Origin: Anisus vortex
Taxonomy: Eukaryota; Mollusca; Gastropoda; Planorbidae
Assembly (NCBI GenBank): GCA_949126835.1
Contig: OX421496.1
Location: forward strand, 22,027,844 to 22,091,843
DNA length: 64,000 nt
Direction: 5' to 3'
The notes below the pieces were generated by a model. That model did not search any database and had not been told where the DNA came from. It saw only the letters and a list, made by a program, of their open reading frames with translations. The position numbers and the translations under genes were made by a program. Shown in pieces: positions 17,725-29,700 of the stretch; position 1 is the first letter of the stretch; the number at the start of each line of letters is the position of its first letter.

Positions 17725-20700
17725 TCACTTGATTCTTCTCTTGTTCAAGTCAATGATGGTCTGTATAAAATCACTGGTGTCGACAAAGTCGGCTATGACG
17801 ATGTTGAAATGGTGGGCGCAGGAGTCGGAAGAGGCAGCCCAGACTGTAAACTCTGAAGTCCAGGGCTTTGTCCAGTTTTCCAGACTGCTGAACAGGCCAG
17901 CCATGATGGTGGATGTAGTAGGAGTGAGCACACCTGGATCAGAGAATATAATGAGCATTTCAAGAAAGGGTTAGATAAGACTTTGACAATAAATTATTGG
18001 TGAAACTAGTAAGGACTATCTTAGACTATATTTAATTTGAGGACAATAGTATCTTCTAGACCTAAGGCACATGTGCCAGACTTGGCACACTCAGCAATGT
18101 TCTATGGCCCGCAAAAGTCCCCCACAAATGTCAATTCAAGTCACTTTTGCAAGAAATTGACATCAAGGTCCTGTACTGGTAGCAGCCACCCCACTGCATG
18201 CCAATAAGGTCCCATAAAAAGGGTACTGTCACCGCAGTCACATGCACTAATTCTTCCCACCTGCTGAATTTTACTCGGATCAATATCGTGGGTGTGCTCT
18301 TATACCTGCACTGTTGCCTGGTAGTGCAAATGCCAGACTATTGGCCTGGACATTCAGGGCAATTCAGGCACAAAAAGTTGAGGCAGACTACTGAGCAGAT
18401 TTTTTCCTCCCCATCAAGGCTCGGAGCCTCTCTGCGGTGCAATGAAACCTCAGACGTGCAGCAGTGGATTGTCTCCCATGCATTAGCCCATCAATGTGCT
18501 CTTGATGCAAGCGTACTGGTGGTTTCCACACTTCTCTGGCAATGAGGCCCATGGGTACAGAAGTGTGAATTGGAACCAGCAACCTTCAAAATGGCAATCC
18601 AAGCCGCTAAGCCACCAAGTCGCATATTTTGGTTTCCAGTAACATCAGAACACAATTTTCCACAGTCTATGACATTATGCCATTAAATTGTATGTATTTG
18701 TGTGTTTCATGAATTATTGTTTAAGTACAATTCATTAATGGTCCAACCACAAACTGACTAAAATCTATATAATAAAGTCAATAGTATCAGAACAGATGCT
18801 AAACTGATTTTGGTGCTCTCCCACCCCAACTGCTAATATAAAATAGTTCAAAACAGGTAATTGTAGGATAAAAATATACATAGTTTTTTTGGAAAAAAAC
18901 AGCAACAATCTGCTTAACTTAATAGCTACCATGGCATTTTCCCCCGTATGGCCAGCCCGTTTTCATGACCTTATTTTTTTACATAGGCCCAACGCAATCA
19001 AAGCTTTTTTTACAGCTTTTATTATGAGTGAAACCTTAAGTGTTACATATAAAAAATAGCGTATCTACAATATGCTAATAGAACATTTTTAAATTCTAGA
19101 ATAAGTGTGAAAGTAAAGGTGAAAGCAAAAATGTTGTTTTAGAAACAAAGACAAACAAATAAGAAATATTCAATTTACAGTCTAATATCTCCGAAAATAA
19201 TAATCCGAATAAAAAAGAAACTTTGCGATAATATTTAGAATTCTATTGAAAACACTCGCTTCAAATTTCATTAATTTTTTTTCACAAATAACAAAGATAC
19301 ACAAAAAAAACTAAACACAAGTACAGTAAGAATACCGAGGGAAAAAAATGGAAAATTAAACCAGACATTGCAAAAAAATCACTTTTAAACACAAAAAACA
19401 TGTTTTCCAGTTAATATTTACATTTGAAAAGAACGAATACGGAAGTAGACTATTCAAAACAAGGATGTTAGTTTATTATTTCTAAATCTTGGATTGGATT
19501 TGGACAAAATAAATATATAAGGGTTTCTGTGCCGCAAAATGCGACTTGTGGTCTTGCGACACAGCTGGCTCATGGTGGTTAAAGAGTTAATATATTAAAA
19601 ATGTATATAATTATATATATGTTGAAAGAAATCTTTTGGTAGAACAAAAAATCTTTTTTGCATTTCCACTTAAACAAATACCGTACTTCTAAAATATCAA
19701 ATAGAAGAAAAAGCCTAATATTTTATATCATTTTCTAATCCTTTTTTATTTACAAAATACTTGGTCAAGTCTTTCAATTCTTAAGTGGTAAATTATAATC
19801 AATGACTTAACAATTTAATTTTTAAAGCAGATAGAGATCAAAGGAAACCATTAAGGGTTTTATGACTGACCTTGACACACAACAAAGCCTTTATATTTGT
19901 GGGAAAACTTGTCCGTCAAAAATTTAATGCAGGCATTTCTGTCTGGTGTGTTGGGCCAAGGGGAGGTAATGCTGTCAGACAAGAACAGTTCTGGAAACAT
20001 TTCCACTTCTGGGAATTGGTAGAAGATGATCACCTGTAGTAGCAGAAATAAAAAACAATGAAAAGGGAAAAATCAACTTCTGGAGAAGAAAAAATAAAAC
20101 CATAAGCACGTTTTGATGTTAATGTGGGTTTAACTAGTACTTTCATTTCAATTTATTCTTTATCTTATCATGTCATTGCAAAAATGGCTTTTGATGAATT
20201 TCTGATCTGCTGAAACATACAGATGTTACTAATTCAGGGTTCGTACAGAAAAATTGCCTCAAAATTCCAGGAGTTTTCCAGGAGTGTTCCAGAAGTTTTT
20301 CAGGAGTAAATTTTTTGAAAAGCCAAGCTGAGCTCTTTAAAAAGAACAGACACCTCGCTACACAGCTTTTCGTTTTGTTTTACAACATTATGGGGACTTA
20401 TATAGCATCCCAAGTTTGGATCGAAAAAATCAAGATGTAGTAAAAAAAAAGAGCCAAAGAGTGGCATCACATCAACGTTTGCGCGAGAAAATAAAAAGTG
20501 GCAAAAAGGGTTAACTCCATTATGGCTTTCTGGAAAAGTGAAAGTACAATCTAAGAGCAGTGATTACGATTTTTTTTAAATAATTAATCTCCCTCGAAAA
20601 ATAAGGAGTTTTTAATATATTCCCAGGACTAAATGCAGTTTTTCCAGGAGTTTTAAGGTCCTGGAACACCACTTTTTGTTTTCCAGGAGTTTCAAGGAGT

Positions 20701-23700
20701 TTCCAGGAGCTGTACGAACCCTGTAATTACAAAAATAAAATAACCTATAATTTGTATTGAAAAATACACCATTTTATACACTCACACATAAAAATAAACA
20801 TGGAATTGCATAATGGGAAATAATGAATGATGGGGAAATAATGCAATAAGAGTAAATATTGCCTATAGTAAAATAATGCCAGGTAAAACTCTAGGCTAGC
20901 AACTATGCAATTTCTAGTTCAGTAAGCATTGAAAGGGTAAATAACAAAAAGAAATATTTCCTTTAGAATGTCTACAGTGTTCGAAGCTAGCTGACGCTAA
21001 CCTGTTTTTTCTCCTGCCACATTTTTCTCAGTGTGAGACTGTCAGGGTCGCACCTGTGACAAATCCTGGATCCAAACACAGACAGTAGATGTGTGGCTAG
21101 CTGAATATGATGCACCAACTCAAAGCCGTAAAAATGATTCAAGTCTATTAGAACCACTTCATGGGGATGGTCTTGCAAAAAGTTAAGAATGGCATCAGTG
21201 AAATCTCCAATCTGGAATTTTACAAGAACTTTTTTTTTTTTTTTTACCTCCTCTAGTTTACAAAAAAAGAAACGTTAGAAATGTTTTATAAGCATGATAA
21301 AAAAGAAACTTCAGTATTGCAGTTTTTAAAAATACCATGTAGAAATAAAAATGGTAATTTAAAATGTTCATCTTGAAGTCTAAAGTGACAAATATCTAGC
21401 ACTGATCACAGACTCGAAGGCTTTTTTTAAATTTATAAATAAACAAATTGGGAGGAAATGGGATAGCATTGAAACTAAATTTTAAAATCCATCATTGATT
21501 CTCCTAAGGTTGATATTAAAGAAAATTAAACTTTTATCAAATGATTTTTAAAAAAGGATTCACAAAAATAAAAGTTTATACTTGCATTGATTAAAATTTG
21601 ACAGTGTAAGTCAAGGAATCACTATATATCATAAATGTTATTTGGCATAACAAAAGGCCTGCCAGGCAATGCAATAATATTTTTTAACATACGTGATGCA
21701 ACCCCACAGAATGGTACTGAAGTCGACAAAAAAAGATATTTAGTTTCATGTGTTTAATAACAGCTTATTCATTTATCTACAGTGCTGAAAAAAAACAACT
21801 AAAATTGATTTATTATTTCTAACGTTATTCAAAATTATAACAGTAAAGGAAGTCATTTTGGAGTAAAATGAACAAGAAAACAGTACCAATTTTTCACAGT
21901 TTAGCAATGCAACAGATAATAAAATTTTACCAGGAGGAAAAAATATTAACCAGTCACAATGAAACTAAGCAAACATTTTTATAATGAGTTAATACACAAG
22001 CTGTTTAAGTTTTAAATGTTTTAAATAATATTTAGTTTACTTATAAACAATTATATCTTTAGATATAAAAGCTGCATAAAAACACATTTTTTAGTAACCT
22101 ATAAAAGAATTTTAGTCTGAAACTTTCACACCTAAAAGTTAAGACATTCAAAATTACAAATCAATAATTATGTCAAAAATGACCCAGTTTCCATACCGTT
22201 AGCATCACATATTTTATATGCCTGAGACTAAAAAAGAAATATATTCCTTACTCAATTATAGAAATATCAGCCTGTCTTCAAATGGGATAGTTTGTTTTCA
22301 TATGTCAATTCAAAGGTTTAAAGACAATTACTGATTCTGTTACAAACCTTGGGTCCATACAACTGGTGAACACAAAACATATCTTCACAGCCAGGTCTTG
22401 TTGCTAGTCTAAGATCAAAGTATCTTATCCCCGACAGAAGTTGTTGGGTAAAGTCTAATGACTGGCAAATGGCCCATCGCTGAATTATTCCTTTAGCCAT
22501 CGTACCAATCAGAGGGTTGTTTGCAAGATTTTCTATTTCTGTGGATGCACCAGGTGCCACACAGCCATTTGAGTCTAACGTAAATGTTCCAGAATCATGA
22601 GATCCTTAAAAATATCAAGTATTAAATTGTATTAGCATTAGGACAAAACTTACATAACATTACTAGATGTATGGGACATGACTTAGCTCATGTTTATGTT
22701 ACAGATGCCTTTAAATTTGAGTAGATTTATTAGCTTATTAAAATATAACTATTTTGGCTTTGAATTCATTTGTATTTAATTATGAAGGCCCATTCCTTGA
22801 ATATAGGGACACAGTGGCCGAGCGGAGCGCATTCGGCTTGCCTACCTAAGATCCTAGATTTGAATCCTTGAGTACTGCGGCTATTCGGACCCGGGTCCCT
22901 TTAGAATTGAACCGCTATTCGGACCCGGGTCCTATTAGAATTGAACCGCTAATCAGACCCGGGTCCCTTTAGAATTTAATGGCTATTCAGACTTTTTCAC
23001 TTTAGATTAAGCTGAATGCCTAGTCGTCAGTAGCAGTACTAGTATTAGTATGGGAATTAAAAAACTGTGGTTATTTCATCCTTGTTTTCAAAATAAAATT
23101 TCGGCCTTTTAAAAAATATTGTGTTCTTATACTTATAATTTCTTATGATCGTTTTTTTTTTTTATGGGAAGGGGGGGGGGGTTCGTTTTTTTTCATATTT
23201 AGGCCTATAGGCCTACTAAGCTTATAACAATACTATAGGCTACGTAGAAAAGACTTTTTAGCAAGCAGTTAAGATGATAAAGATATACATGTCTTCATTC
23301 GATTTAGGCATCAGTTAGGCCTACAGAAAAGTATTAACATTAAATAATTAACTATGGTAAAGTAAATGTTTCGGTAGGCTATATTGTTTAAACTAAAAGT
23401 TTCTAAAAGATTGACTTAAGAAAGCCTACTTTTTGATTGGATTAATAAAATGTAAAAATGGCATTCTATATGCAATTTAAATGAAATTCAACTTTTCATC
23501 AATTTTGTCCTTTTAAAAAATGTTTGTGTTTCTATTTCTTTAGTTAGGTAAAATAATTATTTTTTTTGTAATGGGGTGGGGGGCTTTTTTTTATATAACT
23601 TTTTAGCAAGTATTTATGTCTTTATGAGATTTATCAAACAATTAGAACAGTATTAACATTTAATAATTTACTACAGTAATTAAAGGTGTCCGTGTTGTTT

Positions 23701-26700
23701 AAACTAAAAGATAGACAAATGAAGTAGCCCACTTTATGATTGGATTAATTAGATAATACTTCTCTAAATAGGCCTTGGTTTAATCAGAACCAAATCACCA
23801 ATTTTAATTATGAATATCTCCAATTTTAAGAATATTTACAACTTGAGAACAAATTAATTTTTAAGTGTAATTTTGATACTTGATATTGATATCCACTAAA
23901 TTTGAACTTTCAACTGGCTTCTACTAGAGACATATTATTTTAATGAGATAATCTGGACACCTTGAACATTCAGGATTTTGTCAAAACCTTGATTTTAAAT
24001 CTCTCTCCATGCAGAACCAGTTATAAAGACAACAAACTTGATTTTTTTTCAGGGACACAAAAATCAAAAATTTTTATTCATACATTTTTCATTCATAAAA
24101 TAAAGTTGAAAACCATAAAATATTTATAAACATAATTCCATAAAACCAAACATTACAGAATATTTAAAGTAAAAAACCAAAAAGACACTCCAATCTAGTT
24201 CATGTTTAGTAAACGATATCAATCAAGCTATAATATAGTCAAATAAGTAAACATTATATGCATATCAGTGTGAAATTGTCAGGAAAAGTTGAAAAGCATA
24301 AAATATTTATAAAGATAATTCCATAAAACCAAAAATTACAGAATATTAAAAGTAAAAAAACCAAAAAGACACTCCAATCTAGTTCATGTTTAGTAAACGA
24401 TATCAATCAAGCTATAATATAGTCAAATAAGTAAACATTATATGCATATCAAAAAATTGTGAAATTGTCAGGAAAAGTTGAAAACCATAAAATATTTATA
24501 AACAGGGAAAGGGTTAAGAAATATTTTTCAGGAAATCCAACAATCTTTGCAAAACCAATTGGGCACTTTCATTTTTGAACGAAACCCAACACAAGCAAAA
24601 TGAAACCAACAAAGACAACATTCACAATTGACCATCTTTAACAAGGCATCATCAAACTCTAGACACGCAGCACAACGAAATACAGGATTGGCCTTTAAAT
24701 GCAACATAGAGTCATGCACATATGACCATGCAGCATCAGTAAAAGCGGACTTGACAATAGTTAAATCAACCGCATCATCAAGAACGGTATCAGAAAAATC
24801 TGAAAAATGTTTTTACTTTGTTGTACTTCACCTACATCTAAATTTTCTGGACTTCTCCGGAGCTTTAAAGTAGATTCAAGAAAAGATAATTTCTCTTCAA
24901 AATCCTTTTCACCCTGAATTGCCAAAAAATTAGCAATGTCCATACAAACTCGTTTTGCGATATTAAATCGCCCCTCTTGAGTCTTAAAATTCTTGTTTCC
25001 AGCAACAATTTTAGAAGTTACAGAACAAGATGTAGAAGAAACCAATCTGGGCACACTATTTTTGTTGAATCGTGTGGGAAGTAATTGCAGACAAAATTCT
25101 GGAAGCTGTAAATGTTTTCGAACTAAAAATATATGTCTGCAAGGTAACATCATTTTTTTTTAGCAAAAGTACAATTACAATTAACTGATGTTGAGCTAAA
25201 ATTACGTTCCTTGTAAGAAACTGAAAATATTTCATCCTCGCCAGGGACAACAGAGTATGGAACAGACCGTGATAATTTAAGCTGATTGAGCAATAGAGTA
25301 GCTGCAAATGAAGTGGCAACACTTTCAATAGCATTCACTGTTTCATCATTATCAGATGAGGTATAGTGAGCCCTGTTTGCAGCAAGCAACCTCAAACGAT
25401 CACATACTGTAGTCTTGCAGTTGTCAAAAGACATAAGGCTCTGAAGAGCAGATGCAAAAGAAAGATAATGAGACAAAGTCTTTTTTATTTTTGAATGATA
25501 AGACTCAAGATGATTTGTTGTGGTGGCATGGAGTTTTAAAACATCAGCATTGGATGAAGCTGCCCATAAATGGGCCTTACTCCACCAGTTTGACTCAAAA
25601 TATTCCAAAGCAACACACGGAAGAGTATCTTTCATGTCTTGCTTCAACTTTAAAAATTCATCACAAGACTCAATATATACTTGAGACATAAAAACATCAA
25701 GTATTGGCTGAACCTGCTCACGAACTACATGCCTCAAAAGATACCTGTGCACAGCCTGATTTATGTGGAAATGACATAGATTTACAGGAACATTTGGAAA
25801 AAGATCATTGATAGCAGAAATTTCAGCCATGTCTTTGTCAACTACAAAGCACTTAATAAAATTGACATCACAGTTCTGTAAAAGAAGGTGCAAACAAGAA
25901 GATACAGATTCCTTATCTTAATTTTTTACAAAACCATGAAGAACTGGAATTCCCCTTCCCTCTCCATCAATAACCATGACAGTCAAAAGTGGATATAAAT
26001 ATTTATTGGTTTTATATGTGAAATGCATTAATAAAACCTCTGGATATAGTGAAATAGTATTAATCATATCATTTGTCATATAAGCTAAATACTTAAATTC
26101 ACCACTTTCCGTCAGGCCATAAGATACACTTCCCCCAGCTTGTGTAACAGAGTCAAGGAGCGCTTCAGTTTCTGCTGCATCAGAGGACGACATGTTTATT
26201 TTCGCCTTAAGGTTGTAGATGTCCCTTGGTAGCAAATCTATATCATGCTGTTGCTCAAAACCATGCTTTTGTACAAAACCATGAAGAACTGGAATTCCCC
26301 TTCCCTCTCCATCAATAACCATGACAGTCAAAAGTGGATATAAATATTTATTGGTTTTATATGTGAAATGCATTAATAAAACCTCTGGATATAGTGAAAT
26401 AGTATTAATCATATCATTTGTCATATAAGCTAAATACTTAAATTCACCACTTTCCGTCAGGCCATAAGATACACTTCCCCCAGCTTGTGTAACAGAGTCA
26501 AGGAGCGCTTCAGTTTCTGCTGCATCAGAGGACGACATGTTTATTTTCGCCTTAAGGTTGTAGATGTCCCTTGGTAGCAAATCTATATCATGCTGTTGCT
26601 CAAGCACGTGCCGGACTTCAGGTGGCTGAATAGTGGTGCAGGACAACAATAGACCTGTTGTGGCATTTAGTTGGATCTGGCGATTCTCGGGGTATAAGCG

Positions 26701-29700
26701 GCACATCTGAAAAAAAAAAGTGACTTTGCAATAATAATGTGGTATAATTATCTAGAGTAGTAGACCCCAACCTTTTTAATGCCACAACCCCTTAATACAG
26801 ATCCTCAAGTTTTTTAAAGATAGCAGATAAGGTGGCCAACATTTTTGCCAAAGATGAAGTTTTATTTGGAACAAGCTAAAGTCCCCGGCGTTTCCCGGTG
26901 AAAATTAAAAAAAGCCTGTATAAGTAGTCTATAAGCCACAGATAAACATTTCATAAACTACAATGAACAATAAGATATATAATATAGGCTAGAAGTAATA
27001 ATTAAAAAAATTAGGCTATTAAGGATAGGGATAGATTTGGTGTTTTCTGTGCTACTTCTTATAATATATATGGTAAAACATCTATATTAAATAAATATAA
27101 TATTTTGTGTTTGTTTTCCTCTTTTTTTATGTTTTATCTAAGGAAGGAGTTTTAAGGAATTCTGACTGAAGCCGGGTCCGAGTAGCCATTTCATGCTATA
27201 GGGACCCGGGTCCGAATAGCGGCAGCCAAAATATATTGTGAAAAATAAAATGTCTTACAAAGATTAGCCTATTGTAACTAAACTTCAACATTGGGATAAA
27301 CATATTTCACAGCATATATGTACTTACTTCTTTTGAAACAGTATGGCCAGTATGTTCCAGTTTAGAAATAGTAATTTCAAGTCGGGCTGGATTCCTCTTG
27401 GCAACAAGCTTTATTTTTGCCTGGCATCCCACTTTGAAAGAACTGTAAAAAAATAGTATATAAGCTTTATAAAATAAATGAAGTGAATGCATAGGGCTTT
27501 AGTGGGATTGCTGTTTATTGTGTAGTGGCACACTGTAGGTAGTGCTCAGTCTGTCTGCTAATGCATGCTTACTTCAATTCAATATGAATTTTTTCGGACG
27601 CAACTCTCAATCTAATAATAATAAGTACTGGAGTGGGTACCACACTAATATATAAGTTCTAAATATATTATTACTATATATCTCAAATATGACTGTTACT
27701 TAAATACTAAAGTGTTTAATAAAGTAGGCCTAGGCCAAGACTTACGCTTGTGCTTTTCTTTGTCCTGTTGAAGACTTCGAATGGCGGGTAACACCTTGTT
27801 TGCAGCAAAGCACAATATACTCATACTTGAGGTGTTCCAAATTGAGGGCTTTTATTTTTTCTGACGATCTTTTAGTAAATAAGACATTGTTTTCTTTACA
27901 AAATATGTTAAGTTTTTCCTCAAAAGATGCATAGCTCTCAAACACGTTGGCAACCTCCATTTTTTATTGAGAAGTGAAAGACAGTGAGAGTTTATCAGGT
28001 CCGCAACCGGAAAAGGAAGTGAATGTTATCGGTTACAATGTCTATCGGGTCCGCATAAGGAAGCGATGTTATCGATTACTAAGTCTATCGGTCCGAATAG
28101 CGGTTCAATTCTAAAGGGACCCGGGTCCGAATAGCCACTTCGATCCTTGAGAGGCTAGGATATTTTTCCAGGTTTGGGGGGTGTCCCTGAGTCTACCCAG
28201 CTATGATGGGTAGGCTTACCTGACCTTAGTTAGGGTAAAGTAAAGGCAGCTGTGTATTGTGCTGGCCACAGAAACTGGTGAACGCTGCTTCACCAGCAGT
28301 CACCAGCCCTACTAAGTAGTAGTCAGTATATAAACTATATATTGTCTATATAATAGTATATACTTATATAGCCTATATAGGTCTATATGACTATAATATA
28401 AGAGTATGAGTCTATGAGTATGAGTCATGAATATTTTTGTTAATTAATAAATAGATTTAAATAGCCCAATAAATTTTGAATTAAATATAAGTTATAAACT
28501 TCAAAATAAAGTAATAATAAAGTATTTTAAATTTAAAGTCTGCTCATTCCGGCTATACTTTGGTTTAACTGCATCACAGAGTTTTTCTAAGTGCCATATA
28601 TCAATTTAAAGATCTTTTTGTCCTGAATACAAAAATCTAGGTTTCATTGAGCGGTTCCATTTGTGTGATTTTTATTTAATGTGGAAAATTTGGTAATTTT
28701 GCATGTTTTATTAAAAATTGTTACTTCCCTTGAGCTTTTTGTGTTAAATTTTGTTACGTCCCTTCGATTTGTTTATTTTTATTTATTTTTTCTTTTATCC
28801 CTATAATATCAAACGCACACACTCTCCATGTGCTACACGCTTCTCGGACCAGATTTTTCCCCCACTATCGGTTAGTTTCTAAGCTTTCTAAGTATTTGTT
28901 AATGATTACTATCGGTTAGTTTCTAAGCTTTCTAAGTATTTGTTAATGTTTACTATCGGTTAGTTTCTAAGCTTTCTAAGTATTTGTTAATGATTACTAG
29001 CGGTTAGGTTACAACATAGGGATAGCTATACATAGCCAACCTGGCCATATATTGGGACAGGAAGTAGTAATCTAGAAAAGCACATGGCACGCATGCGCAA
29101 CAAGAGACAGGTGGTCTCGACAACTAGGAAGAAAGAACAATAGGATTTTGTGTCTTTTTGTCTTATTTCATATGAAATACGGTAAGAATAATTAATTTTT
29201 TTTATACATTTCGTGCTATTTCGCCCCTTTTCCCATTTCGGTATCGGTGCTAAGAAATTCCTACTGAAAATTTTAGTAGCGGAGCTATTGATAATTGTGT
29301 CTTAGGAAGCCGCCAGACATCGTGTTTCATGGCTGTGTGACGTCACAAGCCTTTGTTAAACACAATGGAAAAAAAAATTTTTCGATGAAAAAATTTTTTT
29401 TTTTTCATTTTCAATAGTCTGCCGCTTTTCCTAAGACACTTATCAATAGATCCACGCAAAAAAATATTTTCAGTTGGAATTTTTTACAACCCTACTTTTC
29501 GTGAGGCAGCTGAACCAAACTTGACCAAAGTATTACCCTAATTCCTATTCACCTACTGAATAGACTATACTATAGGCCTACTATTCAGCAATTTCAGCTG
29601 CTATTCGCTAGGTCACTAGGCCCTAATCCGGCCTAGGCGCCTAGGCCTATTCCTAATACTAAACTTTATCTAATAAAAAATAATAATAACTAATTATAAA

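Larger units (their letters stand above)
22873..28142 (-). mobile_element. MULE transposon, 5.27 kb, 9-bp TSD
   Basis: Flanked by identical atccttgag (22864-22872 and 28143-28151), the 9-bp duplication typical of Mutator-like elements. Termini share an inverted repeat containing GGCTATTCGGACCCGGGTCC then CTTTAGAATTGAACCGC. The outermost six bases differ (TACTGC and CGAAGT). At the left end the motif repeats about every 34 bp at 22879, 22913 and 22947. Related GGTCCG motifs lie near the right end, and a further terminus-like copy is at 27175-27235. It encodes a - strand transposase with SWIM and PHD zinc fingers. It sits in PLCXD intron 1 in the same transcriptional direction as that gene. Confidence 0.85.

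Noticed and set aside
22806..22872. Functional tRNA gene
   Set aside because: A and B boxes present, but no consistent acceptor stem or anticodon arm, and SINE body follows; same for 18580-18635 and 32790-32857.
26760..26830. hAT terminus (GACCCCAACCTTTTTAATGC) inside the MULE
   Set aside because: Only one diverged end, no partner or target duplication.
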